Shown here: piece by piece, positions 1-6,649 of the stretch
How the letters are laid out: each line of letters opens with the position of its first letter
Numbering within the stretch: position 1 is the stretch's first letter
Source: Cellvibrionales bacterium UBA1963
Lineage (GTDB): Bacteria > Pseudomonadota > Gammaproteobacteria > Pseudomonadales > UBA7434
Direction of reading: 5' to 3'
DNA length: 10,832 bases
Assembly: GCA_002336035.1 (NCBI GenBank)
Contig: DDED01000051.1
Coordinates: forward strand, 1 to 10,832
The notes under the pieces: model-generated
Seen by the model: the letters and a program-made list of their open reading frames with translations, nothing else
Database searches by the model: none
Told to the model about the DNA's origin: nothing
Made by a program: the position numbers and the translations under genes

Positions 1-1070
1 GTACAAATGTAATAAGGCAGGTACTTCCCCACAAATAAATAATCGGTGTAATCAACTCGTTGTGTTGACTCTCGATCAGTAAAAGCACCCGTATAAATCA
101 TGTCTAAGGCACCTAAACGGCCTGCTAACGTCCAATTAGTATTGACAAATTCATCTTCAAGCTTGTCATCTTCATAGCGTTGAATTTTATAATCACCTAG
201 TTCAGGGTCTTGGTAAAACACCCCATCGGAGTCGATGGTTTGATGTGCAGCAGAAACCAATAAATTCCAGTCATCATTAATTTCCCATAATGCACTGAGT
301 CTCTCGCCAGTGTAACTTACGTCATTAAAATCTTCTTCAACTAGCGCGCTGTTATCGGCAGAATTAAAAGTAACTCCAGAAAAATCAACACCAGCCTTCA
401 AACCTGGGCTTTCTTCAGCCGAGATAGTTCCAGCCACGTTGTCGATATAACCACCCTGACTATCTCGATAAACAACAGCTCGAAGTGTAATAGAGTCACT
501 AATAGGCGCATTGATCATGACTTCAACGTTTTCACTTCTTTCACCGCCTTCTGTATGTGCAGCACCCAACGACACCTTGCCCGCAAAACCAATCGAATCA
601 GGTTTATTAGTAATTAAGCGAACCGTGCCTGCTTGTGAACTAGCGCCAAATAAGGTGCCTTGCGGGCCTTTTAACACCTCTATCCGATTAAGGTCAGCCG
701 CGTAAACATCAAGATTACGTCCTGGCTGTGAGAGCGGTTGCTCATCGAGGTACAACGCCACGTTAGGCGCCAAGCCTGCGACGCCAGAAGTGGTTAAATT
801 AGGCGTTGTCGATGCAAGACCGCGTATGTAAATCGTGTTTTGCCCAGGACCTGTGCCGCCAGTCGTGACGCCTGGCATTTGAATGAGGTAGTCAGTAAAG
901 TCCTTGATGCCCAATTGATCGAGCGCCTCTGCACCTAAAGCACTCACCGCAACAGGGATATCTTGAGTGCTGGCTTCTTGCTTGGTGGCGGTAACAATAA
1001 TTTCTTCAATTTGAGCTTGCGCGCTGGACGCGGCAAGGATGGCACAGAACAAAGCTTTACGTTTTAACAT
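1..1070 (-). CDS. TonB-dependent outer-membrane receptor, N-terminal part (truncated by window edge)
   Basis: This is the start of an outer-membrane active-transport receptor; 356 codons are visible with no stop, and the reading frame runs off the left edge. I translated it from the ATG at 1070-1068, preceded by an AAGGA Shine-Dalgarno (1081-1077). Residues 1-19 look like a Sec signal peptide with a probable AQA cleavage site. Next comes a TonB-box-like stretch (EEIIVTA, about 22-28), then the plug domain (about 36-157). The plug ends with the family hallmark RIEVLKGPQGTLFGASSQAG (about 129-148), followed by RLITNKP. The remainder, with alternating polar and aromatic residues, fits the first strands of the 22-stranded barrel. 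Family knowledge: such receptors import siderophores, vitamins, sugars or other scarce solutes using TonB-ExbBD energy. The substrate cannot be read here; the divergent BCCT gene makes a nitrogenous osmolyte a speculative option. Confidence 0.93.
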   Translation of the reverse strand, partial: MLKRKALFCAILAASSAQAQIEEIIVTATKQEASTQDIPVAVSALGAEALDQLGIKDFTDYLIQMPGVTTGGTGPGQNTIYIRGLASTTPNLTTSGVAGLAPNVALYLDEQPLSQPGRNLDVYAADLNRIEVLKGPQGTLFGASSQAGTVRLITNKPDSIGFAGKVSLGAAHTEGGERSENVEVMINAPISDSITLRAVVYRDSQGGYIDNVAGTISAEESPGLKAGVDFSGVTFNSADNSALVEEDFNDVSYTGERLSALWEINDDWNLLVSAAHQTIDSDGVFYQDPELGDYKIQRYEDDKLEDEFVNTNWTLAGRLGALDMIYTGAFTDRESTQRVDYTDYLFVGKYLPYYIC

Positions 1071-1136
1071 GGAGTGTCCTTGATTTGATGGGAGGTAAAG
1101 CGGCAATGTTTTCTAACCACTAGCCACTTAATTTTA

Positions 1137-1148
1137 TTTAACGTTAAA
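1137..1148. promoter_or_regulatory. 12-bp perfect palindrome, candidate operator
   Basis: TTTAACGTTAAA is perfectly self-complementary and ends one base before the larger palindrome at 1150-1172. It lies 67-78 bp upstream of the receptor start codon, so it would sit in or near that gene's promoter. The base composition is AT-rich, so chance occurrence is possible; adjacency to a second palindrome is the main reason to list it. Confidence 0.35.
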
Positions 1149-1149
1149 A

Positions 1150-1172
1150 TATTATGTATACTATACATAATA
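1150..1172. promoter_or_regulatory. 23-bp near-perfect palindrome, probable repressor operator
   Basis: Two 11-bp arms (TATTATGTATA and its exact complement TATACATAATA) flank a single central C at 1161. The length and symmetry fit the binding site of a dimeric helix-turn-helix regulator. It lies 80-102 bp upstream of the receptor ATG and contains a minus-strand TATAGT (1165-1160) that could serve as a -10 box, so a bound protein could block receptor transcription. The MarR protein encoded at 3065 is the closest candidate ligand, but this is inference. Confidence 0.55.
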
Positions 1173-1316
1173 ATCGACTTTTATCGGCAATGAAAACATA
1201 ATTATTGTTTATCTAACACTTTTAGCCTTGTTTTTCTCCATTATGCGCATCTTAAGGCATCGTAAACCATTTAAAAAATCTTAGAGTACTATAAAATTAG
1301 TGCACATTTGGTCGCA

Positions 1317-1346
1317 TTGATCAGATAAAATGCTTTGTACTATAAT
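1317..1346 (+). promoter_or_regulatory. Predicted sigma-70 promoter for the BCCT-MarR operon
   Basis: A consensus -10 box TATAAT at 1341-1346 has a partial -35 box TTGATC at 1317-1322, with an 18-bp spacer. The start point would be near 1353, giving a 65-104 nt leader depending on the start codon used. The motif TACTATA (1338-1344) overlaps the -10 box and occurs again at 1287-1293, so a repressor bound there could occlude RNA polymerase. The -10 is convincing; the -35 matches at only four of six positions. Confidence 0.45.
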
Positions 1347-1417
1347 AATGACTAAATAACGAACAATAAAAACAGCTAGATAACATATAATGCTAGCGCC
1401 CACAGAATGGGCCTAGA

Positions 1418-3061
1418 ATGGCAAAAAATCTTGCAGTTATACCGAACGGGGAATCCATGACTAAGCAGTTCGAATCAGATTATTTAACAGGGCAAGACAA
1501 TGTGCGTGTTTGGGGAATGGATGTTCATAATCCTGTTTTTTTTGTTAGCGCAAGCCTGATACTCACTTTTGTTATTACAACGCTACTTTTTACCCAGACA
1601 GCAAACGAATTACTCGGCATAGCGCGTGCCTGGAGCCTCATTAATTTTGATGGCTTTATGATGATTACCGTTAACGGTTTGCTACTTTTTTGTGTCGTGC
1701 TCATCGTTCTTCCTGTGGGTACCATTCGACTCGGAGGTGAAAACGCCACGCCTGAGTTTAGCCGGTTAAGTTGGCTGGCTATGTTATTTGCCGCTGGCAT
1801 GGGCATAGGACTGATGTTTTGGGGCGTCGCTGAACCTATGGCTTATTTTACGGGCTGGGCCGGCACGCCATTTAATGTGGCGCCATGGAGTAACGAGGCT
1901 GCCGAACTGGCAATGGCAGCAACCGTTTATCACTGGGGCCTGCATGCTTGGGCTATTTACGGCGTGGCGGCATTGGCACTGGCCTTTTTCGCTTATAACT
2001 GCGGCTTACCACTGACACTACGATCGGCCTTTTACCCTCTGCTAGGCGAGCACTGCTGGCGCTGGCCGGGCCACGTTATTGATACCTTTGCCGTCTTGGC
2101 CACGATGTTTGGCTTGGCCACTTCACTTGGGCTAGGCGCATCGCAAGTCAATGCTGGACTGTCTCTTTTACTGGGTGTTGAAGACGGCTTTGCTATTAAG
2201 CTCGCGATTATCAGTGTTGTGACCGGTATTGCTAGTCTATCGGTTATTCGGGGGCTTAATGGCGGTGTTAAACTATTAAGCAATCTGAACATGGTCATTG
2301 CGGCCTTATTATTGTTATTCATCATTGTGGTCAGCTCTTTTCCCCAAGCACTTGATTGGGTTTTTTACACGAGCACCCACTATGCGAGTAATTTCATCTC
2401 ATTAAGCGATTGGACCGCACGAGACGACGCGCAATGGATGCAAGACTGGACCGTGTTCTACTGGGCATGGTGGGTTAGTTGGTCACCGTTTGTTGGGCTC
2501 TTTATCGCACGCATTTCTAAAGGGCGCACCGTGCGAGAATTCTTATTGGCGGTATTGTGTGTTCCGACACTGGTGACGATTGTCTGGATGAGTATTTTTG
2601 GTATGAATGCCATTGCTCAAGCACAAGCTGGCATTGGTAGCCTAGCCGATGGCGTTTCTTCAATTAGCTTGGCCACCTTTCAGATGCTTGAGAACTTACC
2701 GATGGCGGAACTCACTACCAGCGTTGGTATAGTGCTGGTATTAATATTCTTCATTACCTCGTCTGATTCAGGCTCAATGGTTATCGATAGCATTACCGCG
2801 GGTGGCAAATTTGACTCCCCAATTCCCCAACGGATTTTCTGGGTGGTTTTACAAGGCTTAATTGCCAGCGTGCTTCTGTACGGTGGCGGCAAGGATGCAC
2901 TCAGTGCACTGCAAGCTGGCACCATAATAACGGGCATTCCCTTTACTCTGGTGCTTATATTCGTTAGCTTCAGCTTGCTTAAAGGGTTGCTGTCATACCA
3001 CAAAGCATCGCACCGTCGTTCCCATACAATTAATCGATCACCGTCAACCAAAGCAGGGTAA
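1418..3061 (+). CDS. BCCT family transporter (betaine/carnitine/choline type, BetP/BetT-like)
   Basis: This is an inner-membrane secondary carrier for quaternary ammonium or sulfonium solutes such as glycine betaine, choline, carnitine or DMSP. At 547 residues with about 12 hydrophobic segments it has the normal family length. Residues 127-140 hold the glycine stretch GMGIG followed by WGVAEP, as in sodium-coupled members. W173, W178 and Y181 reproduce the BetP Trp-Trp-Tyr spacing. W351, W352 and W355 within YWAWWVSWSPF give the second half of the aromatic box. TSSDSGS (447-453) is also typical. The C-terminal tail is short (roughly 30 residues) and basic, so BetP-like osmosensing is uncertain. 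A second ATG at 1457 (codon 14) follows GGGGA and may be the true start; I kept the longer reading because both ribosome sites are imperfect. The MarR gene follows after 3 bp. The exact substrate cannot be assigned. Confidence 0.93.
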   Translation: MAKNLAVIPNGESMTKQFESDYLTGQDNVRVWGMDVHNPVFFVSASLILTFVITTLLFTQTANELLGIARAWSLINFDGFMMITVNGLLLFCVVLIVLPVGTIRLGGENATPEFSRLSWLAMLFAAGMGIGLMFWGVAEPMAYFTGWAGTPFNVAPWSNEAAELAMAATVYHWGLHAWAIYGVAALALAFFAYNCGLPLTLRSAFYPLLGEHCWRWPGHVIDTFAVLATMFGLATSLGLGASQVNAGLSLLLGVEDGFAIKLAIISVVTGIASLSVIRGLNGGVKLLSNLNMVIAALLLLFIIVVSSFPQALDWVFYTSTHYASNFISLSDWTARDDAQWMQDWTVFYWAWWVSWSPFVGLFIARISKGRTVREFLLAVLCVPTLVTIVWMSIFGMNAIAQAQAGIGSLADGVSSISLATFQMLENLPMAELTTSVGIVLVLIFFITSSDSGSMVIDSITAGGKFDSPIPQRIFWVVLQGLIASVLLYGGGKDALSALQAGTIITGIPFTLVLIFVSFSLLKGLLSYHKASHRRSHTINRSPSTKAG

Positions 3062-3064
3062 ACA

Positions 3065-3565
3065 ATGGAAAGAATTGATGAAGTGCTCGTGGCTTTACGA
3101 CGCATTATCCGAGCAACCGACCTACACTCTAAATTCTTGGCTAAAACGACCGGACTGACAGCGCCACAGATGCTGCTATTGCAAACATTGCGAAACAAAG
3201 GCGAAGACACCGTCGGTGGCTTGGCTAAAGACATGAGCCTAAGTCAGGCAACTGTCACTACCATTTTGGACCGGTTGGAAAAAAAACGTTTAGTTATTCG
3301 AGAAAGGTCAACATCGGATCGGAGAAAAGTTTTGGTGTTTTTAAGTGACAATGCCTTAGAAAAGCTAAAAGACGCTCCGATTCCGCTTCAAGAGCAATTT
3401 GCTCGCCAGTTTCGAGATCTACAGGACTGGGAACAACTCGGCATGATATCTTCATTAAGCCGCATCGCCCAAATGATGGACGCACAACATATTGATGCCT
3501 CACCGGTGTTAGATGTCGGCATGCTAGATCGGCAAGACAGTGCCAGCGAAGAAAAAGATATTTGA
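3065..3565 (+). CDS. MarR-family winged-helix transcriptional regulator (EctR-like)
   Basis: This is a 166-residue cytoplasmic DNA-binding protein of the MarR family. Its helix-turn-helix spans about residues 48-77, with a recognition helix SQATVTTILDRLEKK (60-74), followed by the wing and the family signature D85-R86-R87. Helices at both ends should form the dimer interface. Its start follows the BCCT stop by 3 bp, and the Shine-Dalgarno AGGG (3055-3058) lies inside the BCCT stop region, so the two genes are probably co-transcribed and translationally coupled. The N-terminal LHSK...TGLTxPQ pattern and the C-terminal ASPVLDVG...DR tail resemble MarR proteins I associate with ectoine genes (EctR); this is from memory and should be checked. 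The likely role is repression of its own operon and perhaps of the divergent receptor, relieved by a solute or salt signal. No ectABC genes are in the window. Confidence 0.9.
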   Translation: MERIDEVLVALRRIIRATDLHSKFLAKTTGLTAPQMLLLQTLRNKGEDTVGGLAKDMSLSQATVTTILDRLEKKRLVIRERSTSDRRKVLVFLSDNALEKLKDAPIPLQEQFARQFRDLQDWEQLGMISSLSRIAQMMDAQHIDASPVLDVGMLDRQDSASEEKDI

Positions 3566-3808
3566 TTATTAAATGCTACATAGTCCCCGTGTTGCCTGCG
3601 TTCACACGACCAAAATACTTTGCTTTTTTTACTGCATGCGGCCCAACGATCACATTCAGCGCAGTTGACCCGTTACTGGTACTGTCTCAAGTAAGGCGAC
3701 GGAAGTGACGAATGTGAGTGGATAGAGCCGAGAACACATTGAAAAATTATTCAAGTGAAACGCCGACGCAACGGCCGACGGTCAACTAATAATACCTAAT
3801 ATAGACTA
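3566..3808. other. Convergent intergenic spacer with a weak terminator candidate
   Basis: This 243-bp stretch lies between the MarR stop and the stop of the oppositely oriented membrane-protein gene. A weak stem CGTGT/ACACG (3588-3592 with 3604-3608) is followed by a T7 run (3624-3630) and could end the BCCT-MarR transcript, but the stem is short and distant from the T-run. A pair of complementary 8-mers, AGTTGACC (3663-3670) and GGTCAACT (3780-3787), lies far apart, and GCCGACG occurs twice near 3761-3779. I see no open reading frame of note and no recognisable RNA. Confidence 0.4.
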
Positions 3809-4528
3809 TTAAACCTGACTGCCCGCTTTTAGTCGTTGATAAAAGTCATACATGTAGACCAATAAAAATAAAGCAATTAAACTCTCTTTCACTTCGCCGT
3901 CATTGATTTGCAAAAAGGTCGGCATATCTATTTTTAATAAGTCGTACACTTTATCGTGAACAGAAATCAATAAGACCGTGCTGGCAGAGGTGACGCACTG
4001 AAAACTAGGCATAAGCAGCGTAAAAATAGATGCACGATGGCTATCATTCAATGGTCTTTTGCGAACAAAATAAGGATAAAAAAGACCGCCTATGACAATG
4101 CCTATCGACAGTAAAAAACGAGGCACTTGGTCAAAGAGCGCCGAGGTGTTATGAATATTTGTTTCTTGCTGGTCGTTAATCGCCAGCCATTTGTCTGGCG
4201 TAGACCAATTAAACAGATGTTGGCCCCAGCTGATTTCTTCTCCTAAAAAATAAATGCAACCTAATGCATAAACCAATAACCAAACCAATATAAATCCTCG
4301 ATAAGAACCAGCGGCCTGAATGGTCGAAATCGACGTTGATCGATATTGAACAAGGGTGTTAAGAGTCAACAACAATGCCACTGCGAGCGTAATCGCGGTT
4401 ATATTTTCTACCGCCCCACTTTCTTTATCAAAATAAAACGGTGCGCCATCAAAAAATGCAAAAAAAACATAGGGCAGCAGCAATAGGCACAAGGGTAAGA
4501 CAAAGTAGATTAAATTTCTAATATTCAT
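3809..4528 (-). CDS. Polytopic membrane protein of unknown function
   Basis: I do not recognise a characterised family. The 239-residue product has about six hydrophobic segments (approximately 6-26, 42-62, 76-96, 137-155, 170-190 and 214-230). Between the third and fourth segments lies a polar block that looks conserved and functional: G96-E97-E98-I-S100-W101-G102-Q103-H104, then N118 and E122-T-N124-I-H126-N127. The last helix begins with another acidic pair (E212, E215). Clustered Glu, Ser, His and Asn at a membrane face suggest an enzyme active site or metal site rather than a simple transporter, but that is inference. The start ATG (4528-4526) has GAGG four bases upstream. It lies 176 bp downstream of the DUF1295 gene on the same strand and may share its transcript or use a separate promoter; a TATAAT at 4638-4633 is available. 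Confidence 0.82.
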   Translation of the reverse strand: MNIRNLIYFVLPLCLLLLPYVFFAFFDGAPFYFDKESGAVENITAITLAVALLLTLNTLVQYRSTSISTIQAAGSYRGFILVWLLVYALGCIYFLGEEISWGQHLFNWSTPDKWLAINDQQETNIHNTSALFDQVPRFLLSIGIVIGGLFYPYFVRKRPLNDSHRASIFTLLMPSFQCVTSASTVLLISVHDKVYDLLKIDMPTFLQINDGEVKESLIALFLLVYMYDFYQRLKAGSQV

Positions 4529-4632
4529 AACGCCTCGGTGTTCTGATGAATTTATTGGCCTCTAATAGTTTATTAATGAGCCATTAGATTATGAATTAAC
4601 ATACTGACGTTAACATTATTTACCTTGTGAAC

Positions 4633-4638
4633 ATTATA
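4633..4638 (-). promoter_or_regulatory. Possible -10 box for the small membrane-protein gene
   Basis: On the minus strand TATAAT reads at 4638-4633, about 105 bp upstream of the start codon at 4528. No convincing -35 box precedes it at 16-18 bp. Two direct copies of TGTTAA lie just downstream on the same strand (about 4615-4596, 14 bp apart), which could be a regulator site. Weak evidence throughout. Confidence 0.25.
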
Positions 4639-4704
4639 GGAGAAATATACTAAAGGTAGCCGTTCAAATCGAAGCCATGTTAACCCTTAACGAAAAAAGC
4701 GTAC

Positions 4705-5631
4705 CTAAGGCGGTGGGGATGGCTTTTGTGGACCAGGAAAAAAGCGATTTGTGGTTGCTTGATATGCCCTATACGCAGGTCGTTTTTGGGCCGAATAATA
4801 CTCGGCTGGAACAGCGCCAGTATAATAGACCAATGTGGTGTACATCATACGAGACAAATACACTAAACCAGCACCAAGCAAGACCCAAATACATGTTGAT
4901 TCTGACTGATAGAGGGCGAACCAAGAAGGCAGCGATGCGATGATCAACCCATTCCATACCATCCACTCGGCAAAATAATTGGGGTGCCGACTGTACCGCC
5001 ACAAACCGATATTACATACAGAATGACGCTCACCTGAGCGCCTCATAGCTAATAAAAAAGTATGCTTTTGCTTATCCGCAACTGACTCCATAATGAAGGC
5101 CGCCAACCAAATAACAGCGCCTATAATCTCTAGCGGTGAAATAGTCGCACTGGTGTTAGAGGCAATAATAAAAGCTGGCATCGCTAAAAATGAAGCGTTA
5201 GCTAAACCCTGTAAGATGCCCTCAACCTGCATAATTAATTTTGTATTACTTTTACCTGCCGCAAGCCAACGCTTTTTTTGATACTCATAACGAGGCAATT
5301 CTCGCTTCAAAAATCCTGTTTGCCACATTTTTAAGGCGCCAATACCCATTCGACCGCCAGCAAAAATATAAGCCATACTGACCAATGCCACTCTAATGAG
5401 CTCTCCCTCTGCAAATAAAAATGTTAGCACACCGATTAACACCAAACCCCAAGGCCAGCCAATATCGACATAGGATAAACGGCCCGTCAATGCAATGGGC
5501 AGACAAACTACGAAAGCAAACAATACTAATTGCAAAAATCCGTTAACTAGACTCAATGCTGAGAATGACTCACTGGCCAATAACAATAACCAACCGGCAA
5601 TGAAGGGAAATAATGGCGAAAAATATTTCAT
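4705..5631 (-). CDS. DUF1295 family membrane protein (steroid 5-alpha-reductase / isoprenylcysteine methyltransferase fold)
   Basis: This is an integral membrane protein of 308 residues with several hydrophobic helices. The C-terminal half carries the family signature: MESVADKQK (181-189), then GLWRYSRHPNYFAEW (209-223), and near the end YQATTNRFFPGP (290-301). In related families (steroid 5-alpha-reductases, isoprenylcysteine methyltransferases) the RHPxYxxE region lies at the NADPH or S-adenosylmethionine site, so a reductase or methyltransferase acting on a lipid-like substrate is plausible; DUF1295 members lack an agreed function. I chose the ATG at 5631-5629 because AGGGGG (5646-5641) lies nine bases upstream; an in-frame ATG at 5658 would add nine residues and place this ribosome site inside the gene. 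It follows the LysR gene by 68 bp with no evident terminator, suggesting co-transcription. Confidence 0.88.
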   Translation of the reverse strand: MKYFSPLFPFIAGWLLLLASESFSALSLVNGFLQLVLFAFVVCLPIALTGRLSYVDIGWPWGLVLIGVLTFLFAEGELIRVALVSMAYIFAGGRMGIGALKMWQTGFLKRELPRYEYQKKRWLAAGKSNTKLIMQVEGILQGLANASFLAMPAFIIASNTSATISPLEIIGAVIWLAAFIMESVADKQKHTFLLAMRRSGERHSVCNIGLWRYSRHPNYFAEWMVWNGLIIASLPSWFALYQSESTCIWVLLGAGLVYLSRMMYTTLVYYTGAVPAEYYSAQKRPAYRAYQATTNRFFPGPQKPSPPP

Positions 5632-5699
5632 ATTATTTATCCCCCTTCTACTCTTCATGCACGATCAGATGATGCTGGTGGAATACCTTTAACTTCGCA

Positions 5700-6599
5700 T
5701 TACGTCACTGCGGGGTTACTGGTAAGAACGTCCTTTATCCAGCCCTCAAAAATTTGCGCTCTTAGCGACTGATTTTCTTTTCGATCTGTTAGCAAATAAT
5801 AGCCTTGAGATTCAGGGATGGTCTGCTCAAATAATTTAATTAACCGCCCCTCACGCAAATCTTCCTGAACCTCAAAGAGATTACATAATGCAATACCGTA
5901 ACCTTGTCTTGCCGCAGCGAGTGAAAGCGTGGTGTTAAAAAAATATATTGCATTAGTATCATCTGACTCTGCAATCTGCATAGCATCAAACCAACGACGC
6001 CAACTATTTTGTGTGTCGTGAATGAGGGGAAATCGCGTCAACTGATCAGGCCGTAAAACCACACCTTTGCCATGCACTAAGCGAGGACTGCACACAGGGA
6101 AAATATCCGGCGTGGTGAGCTCTTCTAACTTTCTATCACTGACTTGAGGTTTGCCGTAGCAAATCGCCACGTCAATCTCACGCGGAATATCCCGTTGCTG
6201 AGGTTTTACCTCAACGGTATGAATGTCAATTTGTGGATACTGTGCTTGAAAATCGCAAATATGTTTAGCCATCCAGCTGGCGCCAGCAGTTTGCGTACAG
6301 GCAATAATTAAACTTCCCGCGAGGCTGTCTGGGTCGAGGTGCTGGGCCCCTTCCAGCATTTTTTCAAAGCCCTCTCCAACGGCAATAAGCAGTCGTTGCC
6401 CTGCGTCCGTCAACTGCAGACGGCTATTAGCGCGGATAAAAAGCTTCACCCCCAGCTGCGCCTCAAGTGCTCGCACCTGATGACTAATCGCCCCATGGGT
6501 GACACCTAACTCTTCACCGGCTCGGCCCAGATGGAGGTGCCGGCCGGCACATTCAAAGGCCCTTAGACCCGACAAGGGTAATGTACGTTTATTCAGCAA
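5700..6599 (-). CDS. LysR-family transcriptional regulator, GcvA-type
   Basis: This is a 299-residue cytoplasmic regulator of normal family length. The N-terminal helix-turn-helix (about residues 10-65) reads LSGLRAFECAGRHLHLGRAG, then GVTHGAISHQVRALE and LGVKLF, the pattern of the GcvA/AmpR subgroup. Residues from about 92 to 290 form the effector-binding domain. The start is a TTG at 6599-6597, chosen because AGGAAG (6612-6607) lies seven bases upstream and because the resulting N-terminus matches the usual GcvA start. It is divergent from gabD across 103 bp, the classic layout in which a LysR protein controls its neighbour. A T-N11-A repeat directly upstream of its ribosome site implies autorepression together with gabD activation. 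The effector is probably GABA, a related amino acid or the semialdehyde, but this is inferred only from context. DUF1295 follows on the same strand. Confidence 0.93.
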   Translation of the reverse strand: MLNKRTLPLSGLRAFECAGRHLHLGRAGEELGVTHGAISHQVRALEAQLGVKLFIRANSRLQLTDAGQRLLIAVGEGFEKMLEGAQHLDPDSLAGSLIIACTQTAGASWMAKHICDFQAQYPQIDIHTVEVKPQQRDIPREIDVAICYGKPQVSDRKLEELTTPDIFPVCSPRLVHGKGVVLRPDQLTRFPLIHDTQNSWRRWFDAMQIAESDDTNAIYFFNTTLSLAAARQGYGIALCNLFEVQEDLREGRLIKLFEQTIPESQGYYLLTDRKENQSLRAQIFEGWIKDVLTSNPAVT

Positions 6600-6612
6600 A
6601 ATAGAACTTCCT

Positions 6613-6627
6613 GTGAGTATTTCTCAC
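6613..6627. promoter_or_regulatory. LysR-type recognition box (T-N11-A inverted repeat)
   Basis: GTGAG-TATTT-CTCAC is a perfect 5-bp inverted repeat and contains T6614-N11-A6626, the defining pattern of LysR recognition sites. Its centre (6620) is about 65 bp upstream of the predicted gabD start point (about 6685), where LysR activators normally bind. It also touches the Shine-Dalgarno of the LysR gene and lies just downstream of that gene's predicted start point (about 6632), fitting autorepression. Confidence 0.6.
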
Positions 6628-6638
6628 CAATAATACAA

Positions 6639-6644
6639 ATTATA
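6639..6644 (-). promoter_or_regulatory. Predicted -10 box of the LysR gene
   Basis: A consensus TATAAT reads on the minus strand at 6644-6639, placing a start point near 6632 and giving a leader of about 33 nt. No good -35 box is found at 16-18 bp, which suggests a weak promoter, as is usual for LysR genes. It lies between the recognition box and the gabD -35 box, so the divergent promoters are face to face. Confidence 0.4.
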
Positions 6645-6649
6645 ATCTA

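Larger units (their letters stand above)
1071..1417. other. AT-rich divergent intergenic region between receptor and BCCT genes
   Basis: This 347-bp stretch has no credible gene. It separates two divergent transcription units and must hold both promoters. It contains a 12-bp palindrome (1137-1148), a longer 23-bp palindrome (1150-1172), three copies of TACTATA (1159-1165, 1287-1293, 1338-1344) and a likely promoter for the BCCT gene (about 1317-1346). I see no riboswitch-like conserved core and no hairpin with a T-run. Confidence 0.7.

Noticed and set aside
511..705. Plus-strand open frame of 64 codons at the left end
   Set aside because: It is antisense to the plug domain of the TonB receptor, whose minus-strand reading is continuous and carries clear family motifs.
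1353..1456. Riboswitch in the BCCT leader
   Set aside because: The leader is AT-rich and short, with no stable stems or conserved core that I can recognise.
2680..3234. Minus-strand open frame of 184 codons across the BCCT-MarR junction
   Set aside because: It is antisense to two genes with recognised motifs and shows no domain or ribosome site of its own.
3640..3760. Possible insertion-sequence end or intron remnant in the convergent spacer
   Set aside because: There is no transposase fragment, target duplication, clear terminal repeat pair or domain-V-like hairpin; the complementary 8-mers alone are too short and too far apart.
4677..4943. Plus-strand open frame of 88 codons opposite the DUF1295 gene
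   Set aside because: It lies almost wholly antisense to a well-supported membrane protein with intact family motifs, has no recognisable domain, and its composition mirrors the opposite strand.
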